Assembly: GCA_050084515.1 (NCBI GenBank)
Contig: CM114272.1
Span: 16,492,001-16,556,000 of the forward strand
Length of the DNA stretch: 64,000 nt
Origin: Blasia pusilla
Lineage: Eukaryota; Marchantiophyta; Marchantiopsida; Blasiales
Direction: 5' to 3'
The translations under genes and the position numbers were made by a program. Below are positions 23,990 through 36,863 of the stretch, one piece after another. The first letter of the stretch is position 1; every line of letters starts with the position of its first letter. The notes beneath the pieces are model-generated. The model saw only the letters and a list, made by a program, of their open reading frames with translations. It did not search any database and had not been told where the DNA came from.

Positions 23990-25800
23990 TCATTCCCAGC
24001 TCCTAGCTATCTACAGCTGCATCCGAGCATTTCCCTGCCTCCTCCAATCCCAGTCCGCCTCCCGTAAACCTCTAACGAACTCTCTATAACTCCTTCGCGA
24101 TGAATGTCTCTCCAATTCGCTCGCCGGATCAGATTTCAACGGAGTAACTCTTCGCCATCGTTCCGCTGCGATCGATGGTCCGAAGCAACTCCAAACACTC
24201 GCCCCCACCCCGATTTCCACGATCTACGACCCAAACCAGGTCGTGGCAGAACCCCACACCCGCAGATCAAAGCGCAGTTACCCCGCGGACGGGAAACGAT
24301 TGCGAGAAAGCACCGCGGGGGAGAGGGCGCGGCACGATGATCCAGGCGCCCTGTCTGCATGCAGATTCCTCGGCCAGACGAGCTATAGACAACGTATGCA
24401 GTGGACGGGAATGCTCGCTGGGGCGGTGCCGAGGCCTACAGCTGGTGCTGTAGACTCGGTGGACGACGATGAAACTACGAGAGCCGAGAAAGAGATGCGG
24501 GCAGGAAACCCGAAAATACACTTTGGAAGGACGGAAATATGTGAAACGCAGCTGCAGGGAAACGACAAAGGAGGAAAAAAGACAAACAAACAGTTGCCTC
24601 CCCGCGGAAGAACTACGGTACCGGCAGGTGAATGCGGTCGGTACCCGGTACTGTCGATGTGCAGCCCGGCCAAGCCAAGCCAAGCCAGGCCAGGCCACTC
24701 AGGAACGAACGAATGGAAGGGGGGGAGCTTTCGAAATCGCAGCGCAAACAAAGAGTGCGTAAATACGCTGTCTCTTCCTCAAGGGTTCATCGGGAGTCCG
24801 AACCTAGGCGATAGAAACTATAGGGGCCTTCGCCCTCACTGTTGACCCGAGGCAGCGAACGTAGAACCAACCACCCACCACTCTTACTCCCTCCGGAGTC
24901 CAGAGGCCAATTCTTTCTACGCTGCACACATGTGCGTCATTAGTGGGAACAGAAACGAACGGTCGCCGATTAATTGGTTGCCGACGAGGCATCGGCGTAT
25001 GGCAACTACAAGGCTTCGACTCGACTCCGCTCCGATCAGTATGCACTTCGGAGCACAAGCCTACAGTATGCTGCTCGTTCCTGTACGGCAGCGGACAAAC
25101 TCAACGAATTGCACGTGGAGAAATCCTCATTTCCACCGTGCAGTCTGGATTCTGGATCCTCTTGCTCCGCCCACCTCCCTCGACACCGGCTACAACAGAA
25201 ACATGTTCCTCTCGTAGCGAAAGGAATTCCGATCCCCACAGCAGTCCACATGGGGCATCTCGAAATCAGCTGCGCTAGGCGGACCGGAACCAGGAATTCC
25301 GGATGCCACAGCCCTCCCAACAGACGGGGGAAAAAACGACAACGCTTGGATCTTCCCGAAGGACGGACCATCCACGTTCATGAGTTACTCGATGAAGGAG
25401 GGTAAGTATGCTGCACTATGCTTTCTTCACCTTGTCACGATCACCACTCCCATCAGTCCACGTGTTACTTTCTAGCTCCCCGGGCTCTTCCCCTCCGCCT
25501 GCCACGTGTCTCCCCAGTGCGGCTAACACACGCTTTACAGTGCCTTGGCCACGCCCGCCCCGCCCCCGCTGCCCTTCCCTTCTGGTGGCCCTGCTCGTCT
25601 GGAACAGTGGCCTCGTCGCCGGAACCAGTGCGCAGGATTCACACCGGCCGCATAGCTTCAAAGTGTCACGGCAGCCGGGGGGGGGGGCCAGCAGCCAGCT
25701 TGCTCGCCCGCCCTGCCCTGCCACCCCAGTCCCAACCCAACCACAACTGCAGTGGACGTACCGGACATGTCGCCCCAACTAACCTGGGGTTGTAATTGTT
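23990..25800. other. GC-rich upstream region of the F-box gene
   Basis: Raised GC and CG dinucleotide content over about 1.8 kb, with many overlapping frames on both strands and no conserved domain. Best read as promoter, 5' UTR and open chromatin of the - strand F-box gene. A second short gene cannot be ruled out. Confidence 0.4.
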
Positions 25801-26639
25801 ATTATTGTTGTTGTTGTACTACTGCCGCAGCGGCGCATCCTTCCGGCGCCTCTTGCCGGGAGGTTCTGATGGCGTTCACCCATGGCGACCCCGTGAGCCT
25901 ATTTTTATTCTTTTGATTCTATTCTCGTTGCCATCGTTCATGATTTCTGTTCGCTTTATGTATCTTTTGCCTATTTTTTTTCTTTTTTGCCCCACTCTCC
26001 TTTATTCTCCTTGTATGCTTTCGCCGCCCTTTATCCTATTATTCTATTCCCCGTAAGGTTTTTCCCCTCTTAATTCTTCCTATTTTTATTATGTCTCCTT
26101 ATTTCTTCTCGATTTTTCCCTCTCCGCCTATTTTCATTAATTCCCCATATTCCATCCCCCATTCTTTTGTGGCGTTTAGGGTCCCAAGGGAAACAGTGGA
26201 TGGATGGCCTCCACTTTTCGGAGCGATGGCTTTGGAGAAGTAAGGGCTCGAGGCATTTTCCAACGCCTCCTTACCATCCTCTATAAATTCTGGATGGAAT
26301 TCACAAGTAGTCGGACCAGAAAAGTGAGAGGCGGGAAGGGTTCGTAGAAAACATGATGCTACCGCCAAATTTAGTGGAGAAATTTGGTTCTGATAGTTCA
26401 CTAAACTGCCAATGCACGTGTTGGGGTTTTTGGGGACTTTATTGAGGTGTAGGGTGTCCTAGTGACGAGATGGAACTAAAGTATCTACATGTGTTTGAAA
26501 ACTAAAAATATCAAAAATTACCTTCCATGGACTAAATATGCTCAAGACAAATATGTAACCGATGGAATTAAGACATGGTCACTATAGAATTGGCCACAGG
26601 ATAACCTTTTCTTTAAATAATTTTTGCACCTATGTGATA

Positions 26640-27040
26640 GAGGTTTGATTCGTTCTTTACGGATTGCGCTAATCATCTCCAGTCAAAAAATGGGTTGTCC
26701 TTAGCTACTGCGATTCTTTATTGTAGGCAACAGGTCTCCATAGCTTTGCAACGTGCTTATGCCGATGGGCTTTTGCAACGGGCTTAAGCTGTGGGAGACA
26801 TCGACGCTAGAGGCCCACTTAGGAGTAGTCATAGTTCTCTAGGAGTTGTTGATATTGTCTCTGTTGTTGGTGATTTTAGTCGATAGGGGGAATGCCCCAT
26901 TCTTCTTTTTCAAGGCCGCTTGTGGCCTTTGGATACATGACTCTTTGAGTCCCCCCTCTTTTGCTTTTCTGATGGATTTTCCATCATGCATGTTTATTGA
27001 GGTTCATCCTTTGTTTTCCTATGTGATGCATTGGAAAAGA
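26640..27040 (+). mobile_element. 3' fragment of a non-LTR element related to the 13-17 kb copy
   Basis: The phrase RQQVSIALQRAYADGLLQRA near 26725-26785 matches RQCISVALQRAQALALIRRA of the 13-17 kb element. Downstream DNA matches its 3' UTR (GATGGATTTTCCATCATG versus GATGGGTTTTTCATCAAG, then TGTTTATTGAGGTTCAT versus TTTTATTGAAGTTCATT). A 5'-truncated remnant of this sort is normal for target-primed reverse transcription. Confidence 0.6.
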
Positions 27041-27109
27041 GGGATGCTTTCTTAGCCCTTGATGGTCCATCCGGATTTCCCCCTTCTAGAGAGAGGGAAG
27101 GACTCCCTT

Positions 27110-30100
27110 CCATTTCATACCTCGCCTATGGACACAACATAGGGTTTGTGCATTAGAATTTGAAAATAGAAACATGGAGTCTTCTTGTCCCTAACACAAC
27201 TAATAGAATAGATTTGTGTTGTATTCTTTCGCCAAGTTATATCCTAAACTGAAATTTCTCACAAAGATACACTTCACCCTAACAAGGAAATTGTGTTTTC
27301 CTCTTTCAAGAAGACCCATGCGAACCTTAATAGGAAATCCTCTTAAAGTCCAATTTTTTCGATCAAGGTTGAAAACATGCATCACTAATTTAGAATGTAA
27401 TTAAATGTTATGTTCAAATCTTGGAAGCCTTTATATTGAGACCTTATAATATGCATTTTGTACTTACTTTCTCTTAAGCGATGAGATGACAAATATGGTC
27501 TACACGTTCTGCTTTTTTTGCTGCATGCAAGAAGAAATTTAATGGATATGGATTATCATCATCATGGATATGACTGGCACATTAATATTGCATGATTTTT
27601 TATTCTACCATAGAAGAGATATAAGAAATACATTTTTCCTTTTTATTTTGTGTCAAAAAACCAATTTTGGCTCGAAAAATATAGTCTACATACATTATGG
27701 AGACTATATTTTTGGCCTTGGTTAATTTGTGTTGTCTCTAGGCATATGGATAAATATAATGGGACATATGGCATTTCTACCATTATGATTCTTGTAGTGA
27801 CTTGCCTTAATAGATTTTAGTAAAAAATATTTTAAATTTTTTTGGAAAATGGAACCCTAGATTTGAAACATTAAGGATACATTCCAAAAAATGGTTTGAT
27901 TTGGGGGAATGTGATCCATATTCTTGTGCGCATGCAACCATATTTGTATAGAGTGATTCTTTTTCTAATAATTATTGGTACTTAGCTCCATATATATTCC
28001 CTACCCTTAAGTTCATGTAATTCCTCTTTCAATAGTTAAATTTTTTGATTTGAATATTTGTCAAGTATGTGTGTGTGAACTTCCATTCAAATTCCTTATG
28101 TTTATCATAACTTAAATAACAACTTAGAAATTCCCAAATGTTGTGTGAGTGGGTGTTACTTAGTTGTCTCTTGTAATGACTATTGCCTGCATAATTTTTA
28201 TCCTCTTTTGTCTCCAAGTCAACTCTCCACATGTTCTTCACTACTTGTCATTTATTGTTGCCTTTGTCCTATATATCATTTCCCCCATAATAACTTTTCA
28301 ACTATTTACACTAGTAAGGTACCCGTGTGATGCGTGGAAAATAAAAAAGTGTTTGAAGAGCTTTTGTTAGTGAAGGGATTAATGATGTTGCACACAAATT
28401 CAACTTTTTTTCTTCGTGGCCATTACACGTGAAATATTTTTTTCTTGTCCAATTACCACATGTCAATAGGGCCTTAAAAAGCATGTGTCAATAATAGTTT
28501 TTTTATTATGTTCAAAATTTCAAAATTTATTTAATTTTAAATTTTAAGTTTAATTTCCAATTTTTAAAATCTTAAAAGAGTAAGAAAATTTCACCTTTAA
28601 ATAACACCCATCTCCCCTAAATAATTTCACTCCTCCATAAAAGCTCAAACAAGAACTATTCTTCCCCTTCCATTCTTCCCACCAAGATAACATTCACTGA
28701 CCAAAATCTTAGCTAATTTTAATTAACAAAATCATTTTTCTTTTCCATTCAAATTCATTTTCCTTTCCCAAAATATCACATATGAATTAATACAACTATT
28801 TCAAAAAATGATCAAGCTACTTATTTCAAATTTTAAACATGATTTCTATTTTCTAAAATCTTAGAAGAGTAATAACATTTCACTGTTCTTAGTAATTACA
28901 ATCCTCCATTCAAATTTAAATGATATCCCAATATACTAAGTAATTTTATCTTTCCATAAAATTTAAACAAAATCTACTCCTCCATAAATTTTTATTTCTT
29001 TTTTCCATCAAATATGAATTGAGGTAAAAATTCTAAATTTTTGGTTATTTCTCATATTAATTATATTTTATTAATATTTATAATCACCCATTCTAATATT
29101 AAATTATTTATTAATTGATTAATATATATTCTACTCAAATCTTTATTCGTTTCCTTTGTTCTATTTCTACTCATCTAAGGGGCTCAAGCAACAAAATTCA
29201 AGGATGTTGCCTATTTTGTCTTATTGCCCCACTATCTTATCGTATCATGCATATGTGGTCGCTAATTATTATATAGATGTTAGATAGCCTTGCTAGCTAA
29301 TCCTAGAAAAAAAATTGGTAGCACTTAAGTGCACCTCCTTTCAAACCAAAAAAAAAAACAAATGAAACAAAACGTACATCTCCACCAAGGCTTTCAATGA
29401 GACAATTTGATTCTTATTCAATTATTAAATTCCCGTGTCTTACTCATGTATTTCTTATGTAAACTAGAAAAAATAATACAAATGACAAGGATACATTACA
29501 ATTATCAAGAAATATCCATCCTTCATCATGAAGGAATCCATATTATAACACTCCAAATCCTACTAGACCCTAGAAGGAAATTTTTTGATGGACTCAACAT
29601 GAGAAATATGGCTCTCAAGAACCATCTCCTCAAGTTATATATCCTTGGAAAGATCCAAAAGCGTCTTGGATACCAATCGTTGTGTTGTGGAAGCTTTCGT
29701 TTAGGAGATCACACTCTTGTTATTCATCTACACCTAAATAAATTCATGTTAGCCACGTCTTGAATCAATCAACCTATCATCTCCTCAGGTTGGGTCTTAA
29801 GTCACTTCTCAAGCTTAATCGTCCTAAACAAGGTCAAACACCTACCTAACCCTTCACTCTCCAACACATACAAGTCATTCACAAGTTGGGAAAGACTTCC
29901 TTCATACTCTAGGTACTTGACCTAAAATATAGAAATAGGTCGATTGATGGAAACCTCCATCTTGAAATAATGGTGCCAAACACTAACTTCATTGACATCT
30001 CAAGAAAAAATGCAACCAAGTAATAGAAAACTCCTTACACCATTCAATGTAACGTAACTTTAAATGTTAACTAATTATGATATGACACACTCTATTACAG

Positions 30101-31060
30101 TCACTTATGGAATCAATGGATACACCTATGGGTCATGGGGACAAAGTTCCATCTTCTTGGAAGATGTATGTATTAACTATTTTGAGTTAAAAGAGGTTTG
30201 TTTAGCATTAGAAAATTATTGAGGAGCACCTCTTCAATAAACCCTCCACCTGAAACCTATTGTGAACAATGCTTTCCCCTCTTGACACGAGTTATTATCA
30301 CTATCAGTTTCTTTTCCTTGCATACTACATAGTCTTTGCATATGGTATATTATACAATACACAAATATCTTACTAGTTATATCCTTCAAGGAACCATGAG
30401 CCAAACATTTTTCTAACAACAATCAAGATTTCTCCCTCCTTAGGTACACTTTTCATCATATGTCAAGCTAGCATAACTCATCAATGTAACCCTAACTTGA
30501 TACCTTCCTAAATACATATGTGATCATAACTGAATGTCGATAGATTCATATTAACCTAACCAAAAGGCTTTCAAGAACCCCTATTATTTTATATCAAGAG
30601 TAGAAAGAAGAGCCGATAGGAAGTTAGCCAATCGATAATGCTCGTAAATTTGAGAAAAGCATATTATGTTTAGAGAATAAAGTTGTAAGTTGGATGCCCA
30701 AATGCAGGGCATATGGAGAGGTAGTGTACTCTTAATTAGCGCCACTCTCTAAAACTACAATAGTAATTAAATGGTAATTTTCTTATCAAGACTAGTACGT
30801 GATGATTTTGAATGGGATGGGATGGACGTGTCTTTTGTTCACTAAGTCCTAATGTTCAAACCAACGGAGGACTTATCTCATGAAAAACTGGATATATTGT
30901 CCAATTACGGATATAAGAGCATTTTATAGGTTATAGGAAATTTTGGATTTTTTATAAAATAAAAGGGAATTTACTACTTATTTGAGAAGTTGTAATTCCA
31001 ACAACCTTTTGCCTTTATTTCTCTTTTTCAAGGATTTCTTATAAAATATCAAAATTAGAT
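27110..31060. other. AT-rich intergenic DNA, no gene seen
   Basis: Short frames only, including a 118-codon frame at 29407-29763 without recognisable features. Confidence 0.55.
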
Positions 31061-31076
31061 TTTGGGGGATGGTTAT

Positions 31077-31350
31077 ATGGTTGTGAAAAAACAGACAAGT
31101 ATGTCTCTAGGACATAAATGGATTGCAAGAGATGGGGCCTGCACACATAGTTCATGGTGGAAGGCAAGTTAGGGGCGAGCGGTGCAATAAGGGAGGAGGG
31201 AGTAGAGATGGGAGGAAGAAATAGGAAAGTGTGAAACACGAAGGCAAGTGGAGGAGATGAGAAAGGAGAGGAAGGTGAAGCCCACATTGACAGTCCTTCC
31301 ATAGGATGGACATAAGTCCATGGACATAGAGTTTGTCCATATGCAACCTT
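31077..31350 (+). mobile_element. MITE with perfect 10-bp target-site duplication
   Basis: The element starts ATGGTTGTGAAAAAACAGAC and ends GTTTGTCCATATGCAACCTT; the ends are imperfect inverted repeats (read inward: AxGGTTG then GACAA). GGATGGTTAT flanks it on both sides (31067-31076 and 31351-31360). Target duplications of 9-10 bp suggest a Mutator-like (MULE) source. It has no coding capacity; the interior is purine-rich. Related copies lie at 8, 9.5, 10.9, 18.5, 19.2 and 32.5 kb. Confidence 0.72.
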
Positions 31351-31586
31351 GGATGGTTATCATACCAATATATCTATATCAAGATGAGATAATAAAACTT
31401 TTTCTTCTAAGTGGGGCACATATTATACTCAGGATTAATCCTAATATGGCTAGCCTAGCCAATTATTTTGATTTTATATTTTAAATGAATATTATCTCGA
31501 GAAAGAGCTTTCAAATCTTCATTCCAATCACTTATTCAAATTTTCTTCAAAGGAAGCAATAGATTCATGGGATGAATGAGAAAAAA

Positions 31587-32110
31587 TATGAAAATATTAT
31601 AGAGAGTAGATGTAAATCTTGTTAGGTAGTAAAAAAGTAGCACATCCAAAGTCTATACTATGATAATATCAGAATTTTAATGAATCGGCTTGATTTACAC
31701 TCACATGCATGAGTAAGGCAATATCTTAGAAGATCACCAAGTTTAAGTCTTTGTCCTTAGAGTGTTCATATTCTTATTCTTATTTTGTTCATGGTTGCAC
31801 AAAATGGACAAGTTGATAGATATGAACTGACAAGTATGTATGTATGTATATATATATATATATATATATGAAAATATTATAGAGAGTAGATGTAAATCTT
31901 GTTAGGTAGTAAAAAAGTAGCACATCCAAAGTCTATACTATGATAATATCAGAATTTTAATGAATCGGCTTGATTTACACTCACATGCATGAGTAAGGCA
32001 ATATCTTAGAAGATCACCAAGTTTAAGTCTTTGTCCTTAGAGTGTTCATATTCTTATTCTTATTTTGTTCATGGTTGCACAAAATGGACAAGTTGATAGA
32101 TATGGACAAG

Positions 32111-32161
<51 letters not shown>

Positions 32162-32371
32162 TATGAAAATATTATAGTAGATGTAAATCTTGTTAGGTAG
32201 TAAAAAAGTAGCACATCCAAAGTCTATACTATGATAATATCAGAATTTTAATATTTATATATATAAGGCAATATCTTAGAAGATCACCAAGTTTAAGTCT
32301 TTGTCCTTAGAGTGTTCATATTCTTATTCTTATATGGTTGCACAAAATGGACAAGTTGATAGATATATACA

Positions 32372-32390
<19 letters not shown>
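31587..32390. repeat. Three tandem copies of a 280-295 bp unit with TA-repeat junctions
   Basis: Units start ATGAAAATATTATAG near 31588, 31868 and 32163. All contain GCACATCCAAAGTCTATACT and CACCAAGTTTAAGTCTTTG. Each ends in the MITE-like GGTTGCACAAAATGGACAAG followed by a (TA)n run. The third unit has a deletion of about 35 bp and a shorter end. Units 1 and 2 are almost identical, so the duplication is recent. Confidence 0.85.
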
Positions 32391-32407
<17 letters not shown>

Positions 32408-32519
32408 TGAAATAAGATTTAATATCTTTATAAAAAATATACCATTTGCTTGAGGGAATCTATGTTGAATGCACGATCAAGAAAATTTTGTTATAATGTG
32501 AGCATAAAATTCTTAACTA

Positions 32520-32688
32520 TAGAAAGATAAGGCAAGGGTCGGCGGGGTAATAAGGGGGGAGGAAATGGAGTTGAGAGGAAGTAGAAACGAGAAAGCGCAA
32601 ATAACGAAGGCAAGTGGGGGGATGAGAAAGGAGGAGGAGATCAGACTCAAATGGACAAGTCCTTCTATACGGCAAATATAAGTCTAAT
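32520..32688 (+). mobile_element. Truncated MITE abutting the 5' LTR of Ty3/gypsy copy 2
   Basis: AAGGCAAGGGTCGGCGGGGT, then AATAAGGGGGGAGGAAATGG and GACAAGTCCTTCTATACGGC match the middle of the 19.2 and 31 kb MITEs. It stops at 32688 where the LTR-like sequence begins, before the usual TTTGTCCATATGCAACC end. Confidence 0.5.
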
Positions 32689-33230
32689 GTCGCGTCTTTT
32701 AGGATAGATCGACGAGATCTAGTAGAGCGCCTTTGGAGATACTGGAGGAAAGCCTTAGGAGGTCGAGGATGACCTATTGAAGCCATGGGTAACCTGCAAG
32801 ATCAGGTTTCCCCTTCGTTTTGGCTCATTTGGAGCCATATTGAAAACTTACTCTTTCGTGTAAGTTAGCATTTATGGTATAGTTGACTTTCCACTTTGGG
32901 AAGTGGCCCTTGACTCACTACAGCAGGTCAAGAGCCAAGGAGGTGACGTGCGAGCATAGGTTACCATGGAGAGAGCTTGGGAGAGGGAAGGGGATATACC
33001 ACCAAGAGAGAGAGCTTGAGTGCTCATTCTCTCTTTGTTGAACCTCTTGGCATGAGGTGGAGGAACTATGGTCCTCCTTGCCTTATGTGTGTAACCCAAG
33101 CCTCTCATTAGGAGAGTGGGTTTGGTTTGACATGAGAGAGAGTGCAAACCATGGAGAGCTTGGTGTGAAATATTGAGAGAGACTTCATCGATTTACAAAG
33201 AGAGAATGAGAGAGTGAGAGGGTTTCAATT
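32689..33230 (+). repeat. 5' LTR and leader of Ty3/gypsy copy 2
   Basis: The first 120 or so bases (from TGTCGCGTCTTTTAGG) match 41230-41350 at roughly four bases in five, which is what a diverged LTR pair looks like. The block TTTTGGCTCATTTGGAGCC at about 32817 also occurs, diverged, after the LTR-like start at 8500. The right edge is uncertain; I see no clear tRNA primer-binding site, so the end given is only an estimate. GAGAG-rich sequence fills 32970-33210. Confidence 0.55.
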
Positions 33231-34208
33231 GAGGAGCTCGCTGGTCACTCGCTGTTGTTGTAGGTTGGGGACCATACTTCCGGTTCAACGGTTCATTTGA
33301 GTGCTCACCAGACCAGAGCGCTTGTTGGCATTGTTTCCTTTGCCGATTTTTCGTGTGGAAGAGTGGCGCACGGAAGCGGTGCCCAAATTTCTCTAGAAAT
33401 TGAGTATGGGGGCAGGTTGCCCATGCCGATGCTCTCGAGAGCACCATGTATCTTTCTGATTTTATAGGTTTGAAGTTTTCGTTGGGAGAAATCAGCGCTG
33501 AAGCGCTGCCAAATTTTTTCGTAAGAATCCAGATTGAAGGGCTGTATTACAATCCCCGTCAGCTTTCTTTGAAATATCCAATGGAAAAAAAAGTTTTTAC
33601 GTTGTCGTAGATCCAGAAGCCGTGCACGCTGTGGAGCAAATGGTGCGTAATTTGGAGTGCGAGGAGAAAGTAATGGCCAATTTTTCAAACTTCCACAACT
33701 AGACAATTTTTAGGGTAAAAATTCGTCTAACCCTAACCGAGCCCTCGCCATCCGCGCCATTGTTTCCAGTTTCCGTCGCCGTCGTAGTTCAGGGCCATGT
33801 TTGTCGCGGCCACCACGACCGCGAGGTTGCAACCACGGCCGTGATTCAGGGTCGCATCCAGCCATTGCCGCTGCCACTGCCAATTTCCGCCGTCGCTGCC
33901 ACCGCCAATTGCGGTTACCATTGCCAATTGCAGCCATGGTTGCTATTTAGTGTCGCGTTCAGCCGCTGGTGCCGAAGTAGGTTGAGTCCGTATGCGTTCG
34001 CTGCTCCTTCTACACTCCCCGACGTCAACAAGGGGACCCTTTGATTCATGGGGTCCCAGTTCCTTTTCCGCTTTGCTATGTCTTGAGGTTGGAGCCGCTC
34101 GACGACGATCGAATATCGTGCGATGATGCATGTAGGCACTATAGAGTTATACAACTTCATTGCGGAGTTTAGGAGTTGATGTGACTCACAGCAAGCTAGG
34201 AACTCTAG

Positions 34209-35330
34209 AGAGTTCAACCGGTTTACAACATGGAATGGTATGTTCCAGCACTTAGAGGGAGCACCCATGAACGATTACCATGAGTTTTCCCAGAGATATG
34301 CCCATGAGATTGAGGCATGGAGACTCTACTGTGACCCACATTATGTGTCATGGACTAAGCCGTTTCCCAATGAGGAGGAGGATTTAGGAGAGGCTTCTTC
34401 CTCTTCCACTTGTGATGTTTTAGGAGGGGTAACTTGCAGTGGAGCAGTTGCACCATCCAGTCGGGTAAGTCCCATGTTCAGCCTCGTGGTTGAGTTCTTT
34501 GCGGAGTTGAGGGCGAACTACCAAGAGGTACAGAGTGAGAAGTTGCGGAGCATCCAAAACTTCCAGAGGCGCCCGTGTAAGAGTTTGCGTGAGGCCTACA
34601 CTCACTTGCGTTGGTTAATTAACGTCACTCAGGGGATGACAGAGTTCTAGGCTATCCAATCATGGTATGATATGTTGGACTGAACTCTATGGACACGGGT
34701 GCAAGAGGGGGTGCTTCTTATGAACACCTCACCTATGTTGAGAGATATTTTTAGGACCACCGAGAACATTGAGCGAAAAGTGGCAAAGGAGAGCATAACC
34801 ACCAGGGGATCTAGGCGAGAGTAGTCACGATTGCATGCACCACTAGTGTAGCAACGTGGATTCTAAGGTAGGTCTATGGCACCATGAGCTTAGGAAAGAT
34901 ATCGGGAGGCCGTGCCATAGAGACGTGTGCCTTCATATATGGCTCAGCAGCAGCCGCTTGCAATTATTTGTTGGGCATGTGGTGGAGCCCATCACCAGCA
35001 CGATTGCACTCGTCAGGGTCACGGATGCGTGCCTCACCATGGAGGAGGAGATGGTGATGCACCAGGAGTTTATCAACGTGACTATTGTTAGAGGTACAAT
35101 CACACACGCGCCAGGTGTTTTAGCCTACACCCTGAGTCACATTCGGACCAAGGGCCAGAGAGGGCACCAGAGCGAGTTTCCGGTCCGGGTAGGCTAGAGG
35201 TCGTGCACCAGGTGGTCCCGTTGGGGGACGAGGAGTTGGAGTTTCATGAGGGGGTGGTGGAGTTGCCTGTGGAGGAGGTAGAGTCCCACCACCTAGATGC
35301 ATTGAGGGAGACGTTGGGCATGAGACTAGG
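34209..35330 (+). pseudogene. gag of Ty3/gypsy copy 2
   Basis: The frame 34240-34650 (136 aa) has the capsid-like block shared with copy 4: MFQHLEGAPMNDYHEF, EIEAWRLYC and NFQRRPCKSLREAYTHLR. Further on, at 34969-35007, is a zinc knuckle CWACGGAHHQHDC (C-x2-C-x3-H-x4-C), which would bind element RNA. A second knuckle is only partly recognisable near 35090. Gag packages RNA into the virus-like particle. Stops near 34650 and 34680 and later frame changes break it. Confidence 0.75.
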
Positions 35331-36085
35331 ATGGTTGCTCAGATACAGCAGCTACAATAGCAGATTGTTGCTATGGCATTGAGATTTCCCGATGCAAGAT
35401 GCGTGGCATCCACGTCTTATGGAGCAGCCAAAGATATGGAGGATTCTGGATGGATATGCGCGATTTTTCAATTGGAGACAGCCGCTATTATTACATGTGG
35501 AGCCGCCATAGAGTTGGATCCACATAGAAGGGAAGCCAAGAAACATACCAGGCTTCCTCGGTCTTTCACATTGTCCGAGGTGATGAGGACCCCATCGATG
35601 GGTCATGATCAGAGTTCTTGGAGAGTTGATGGTGTTGGTGTGCAGGTACGAAGGGAAATGGGAGAAGCGAGTGCAATGAATCCTATTGTTGATGCTCAAG
35701 AGGAGCATGTGTCAAGTACGATGTTGGGGGCAACCACAATGGTGTATCGTGCTCTGCTATTTTCTGCTTCCAATATCATGACGTTGGGAGGTACGCCTGC
35801 CAAGGTTTTCTAGTTGGCCGCTCTGCTATGTGAGCGTAGAGATGGTGTTCTTGCATCACATTTGGAGGTGATTGCAGAGGAGGTGATGGATCTACCCTTG
35901 GAGTCGATGCTCGGGCCGTCCACCTCAGATTCATGGCACGTTGCGGGTGCTAGGATGGCAGAGATGCCCGCTAGACCCGCGATAGAGCGTGCCATGGTTC
36001 CTCTAGGTATTGTATTGCTGGATAACTGGTGAGAGATCTTCCAGATGGTGAGTCCAAGAGGTAGATTTTTTGTCCGCACCGTGTC

Positions 36086-36862
36086 TTGTTGGATTCAAGA
36101 GCGCAACCCGTGATGTTGGGGAAGGCGGCATTTACAGGGTTGGGCGTGACGAGGGCCGATGTGGAGCGTTGTCCATTTAGGATACAGACATCCTTGGATG
36201 GAGTGAATACCACACATTTTATCACCCGACAAGAGGTCGTGGTGAGGATTCTCCCAGGATATCCTACAGATGAGTCCTTGGTGCGCGCCAATGCGATCAT
36301 GACCGATGTAGAGTCCTACGGTGTCTTGGTTGGTGGAGCACTGTTGAACCCTATTGGATTTTCCCTAGATTACTGGGAGGAGTCTACGTCCTATAGACCA
36401 GGATGGTTGTCTAGTGATGGGCGACTTAGCTCATTACCCATTCGATTCAGGGGTGGAGTGATCGAGCGACAACCAAGAGAGATGGCGACTTTAGCAATAT
36501 TTAGCAACGCCATCACGTGGCCTTCAGATTTGATTGAGGGGCATGTCCATGCAAAGGACACACCCGCACCATACACTTCTAGGGAGAGGAGTGTTATAGT
36601 AGCCGCATCATTCCATGGAGGAGAGGTGCCTCTATGGGGCTCGAGTGAGGAGCTCCGACGCTTGGCCGATGAGCATGTGCAGACGGCGTGGAGTCAAGCA
36701 TTTGCAATAGAGTGTGATAGGTTAGAGGAACCTGAGGTAGCATGTAGTGCTACTATGACCCCTTTGGACACCATCCCGATTGTGTGGTGCATCCCAAAGG
36801 ACGGTATTCGCATGTTGGATCTCTTCGGAGGGATCAATGCTGGTGTAGCTGCTGTTTTATAG
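36086..36862 (+). pseudogene. Aspartic protease fused in frame to the start of a DNA methyltransferase (copy 2)
   Basis: A single open frame of 258 codons. It begins at the protease active site, LDSRAQPVMLGKAA, where retropepsins have D-[ST]-G-A; the glycine codon is mutated to arginine. It continues through a retropepsin-like body (CPFRIQTSLDGVNT, ESYGVLVGGALLNPIGFSLD, RPGW). After a linker it reaches methyltransferase motif I, RMLDLFGGINAGVAAVL, at the end. This directly shows the methyltransferase sits in the same reading frame as the protease rather than being a nested insertion. Homologous protease sequence is present at 53.2 kb (+) and 58.2-59.1 kb (-). The true start of the polyprotein lies upstream and is broken. 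Confidence 0.85.
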
Positions 36863-36863
36863 A

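Noticed and set aside
24243-25405. Overlapping frames of 100-200 codons on both strands upstream of the F-box gene
   Set aside because: GC-rich DNA gives long chance frames; none contains a recognisable motif and they overlap on both strands.
31587-32390. Tandem repeats considered as a CRISPR array
   Set aside because: Units are about 290 bp with no short repeat-spacer pattern, and the genome is eukaryotic.
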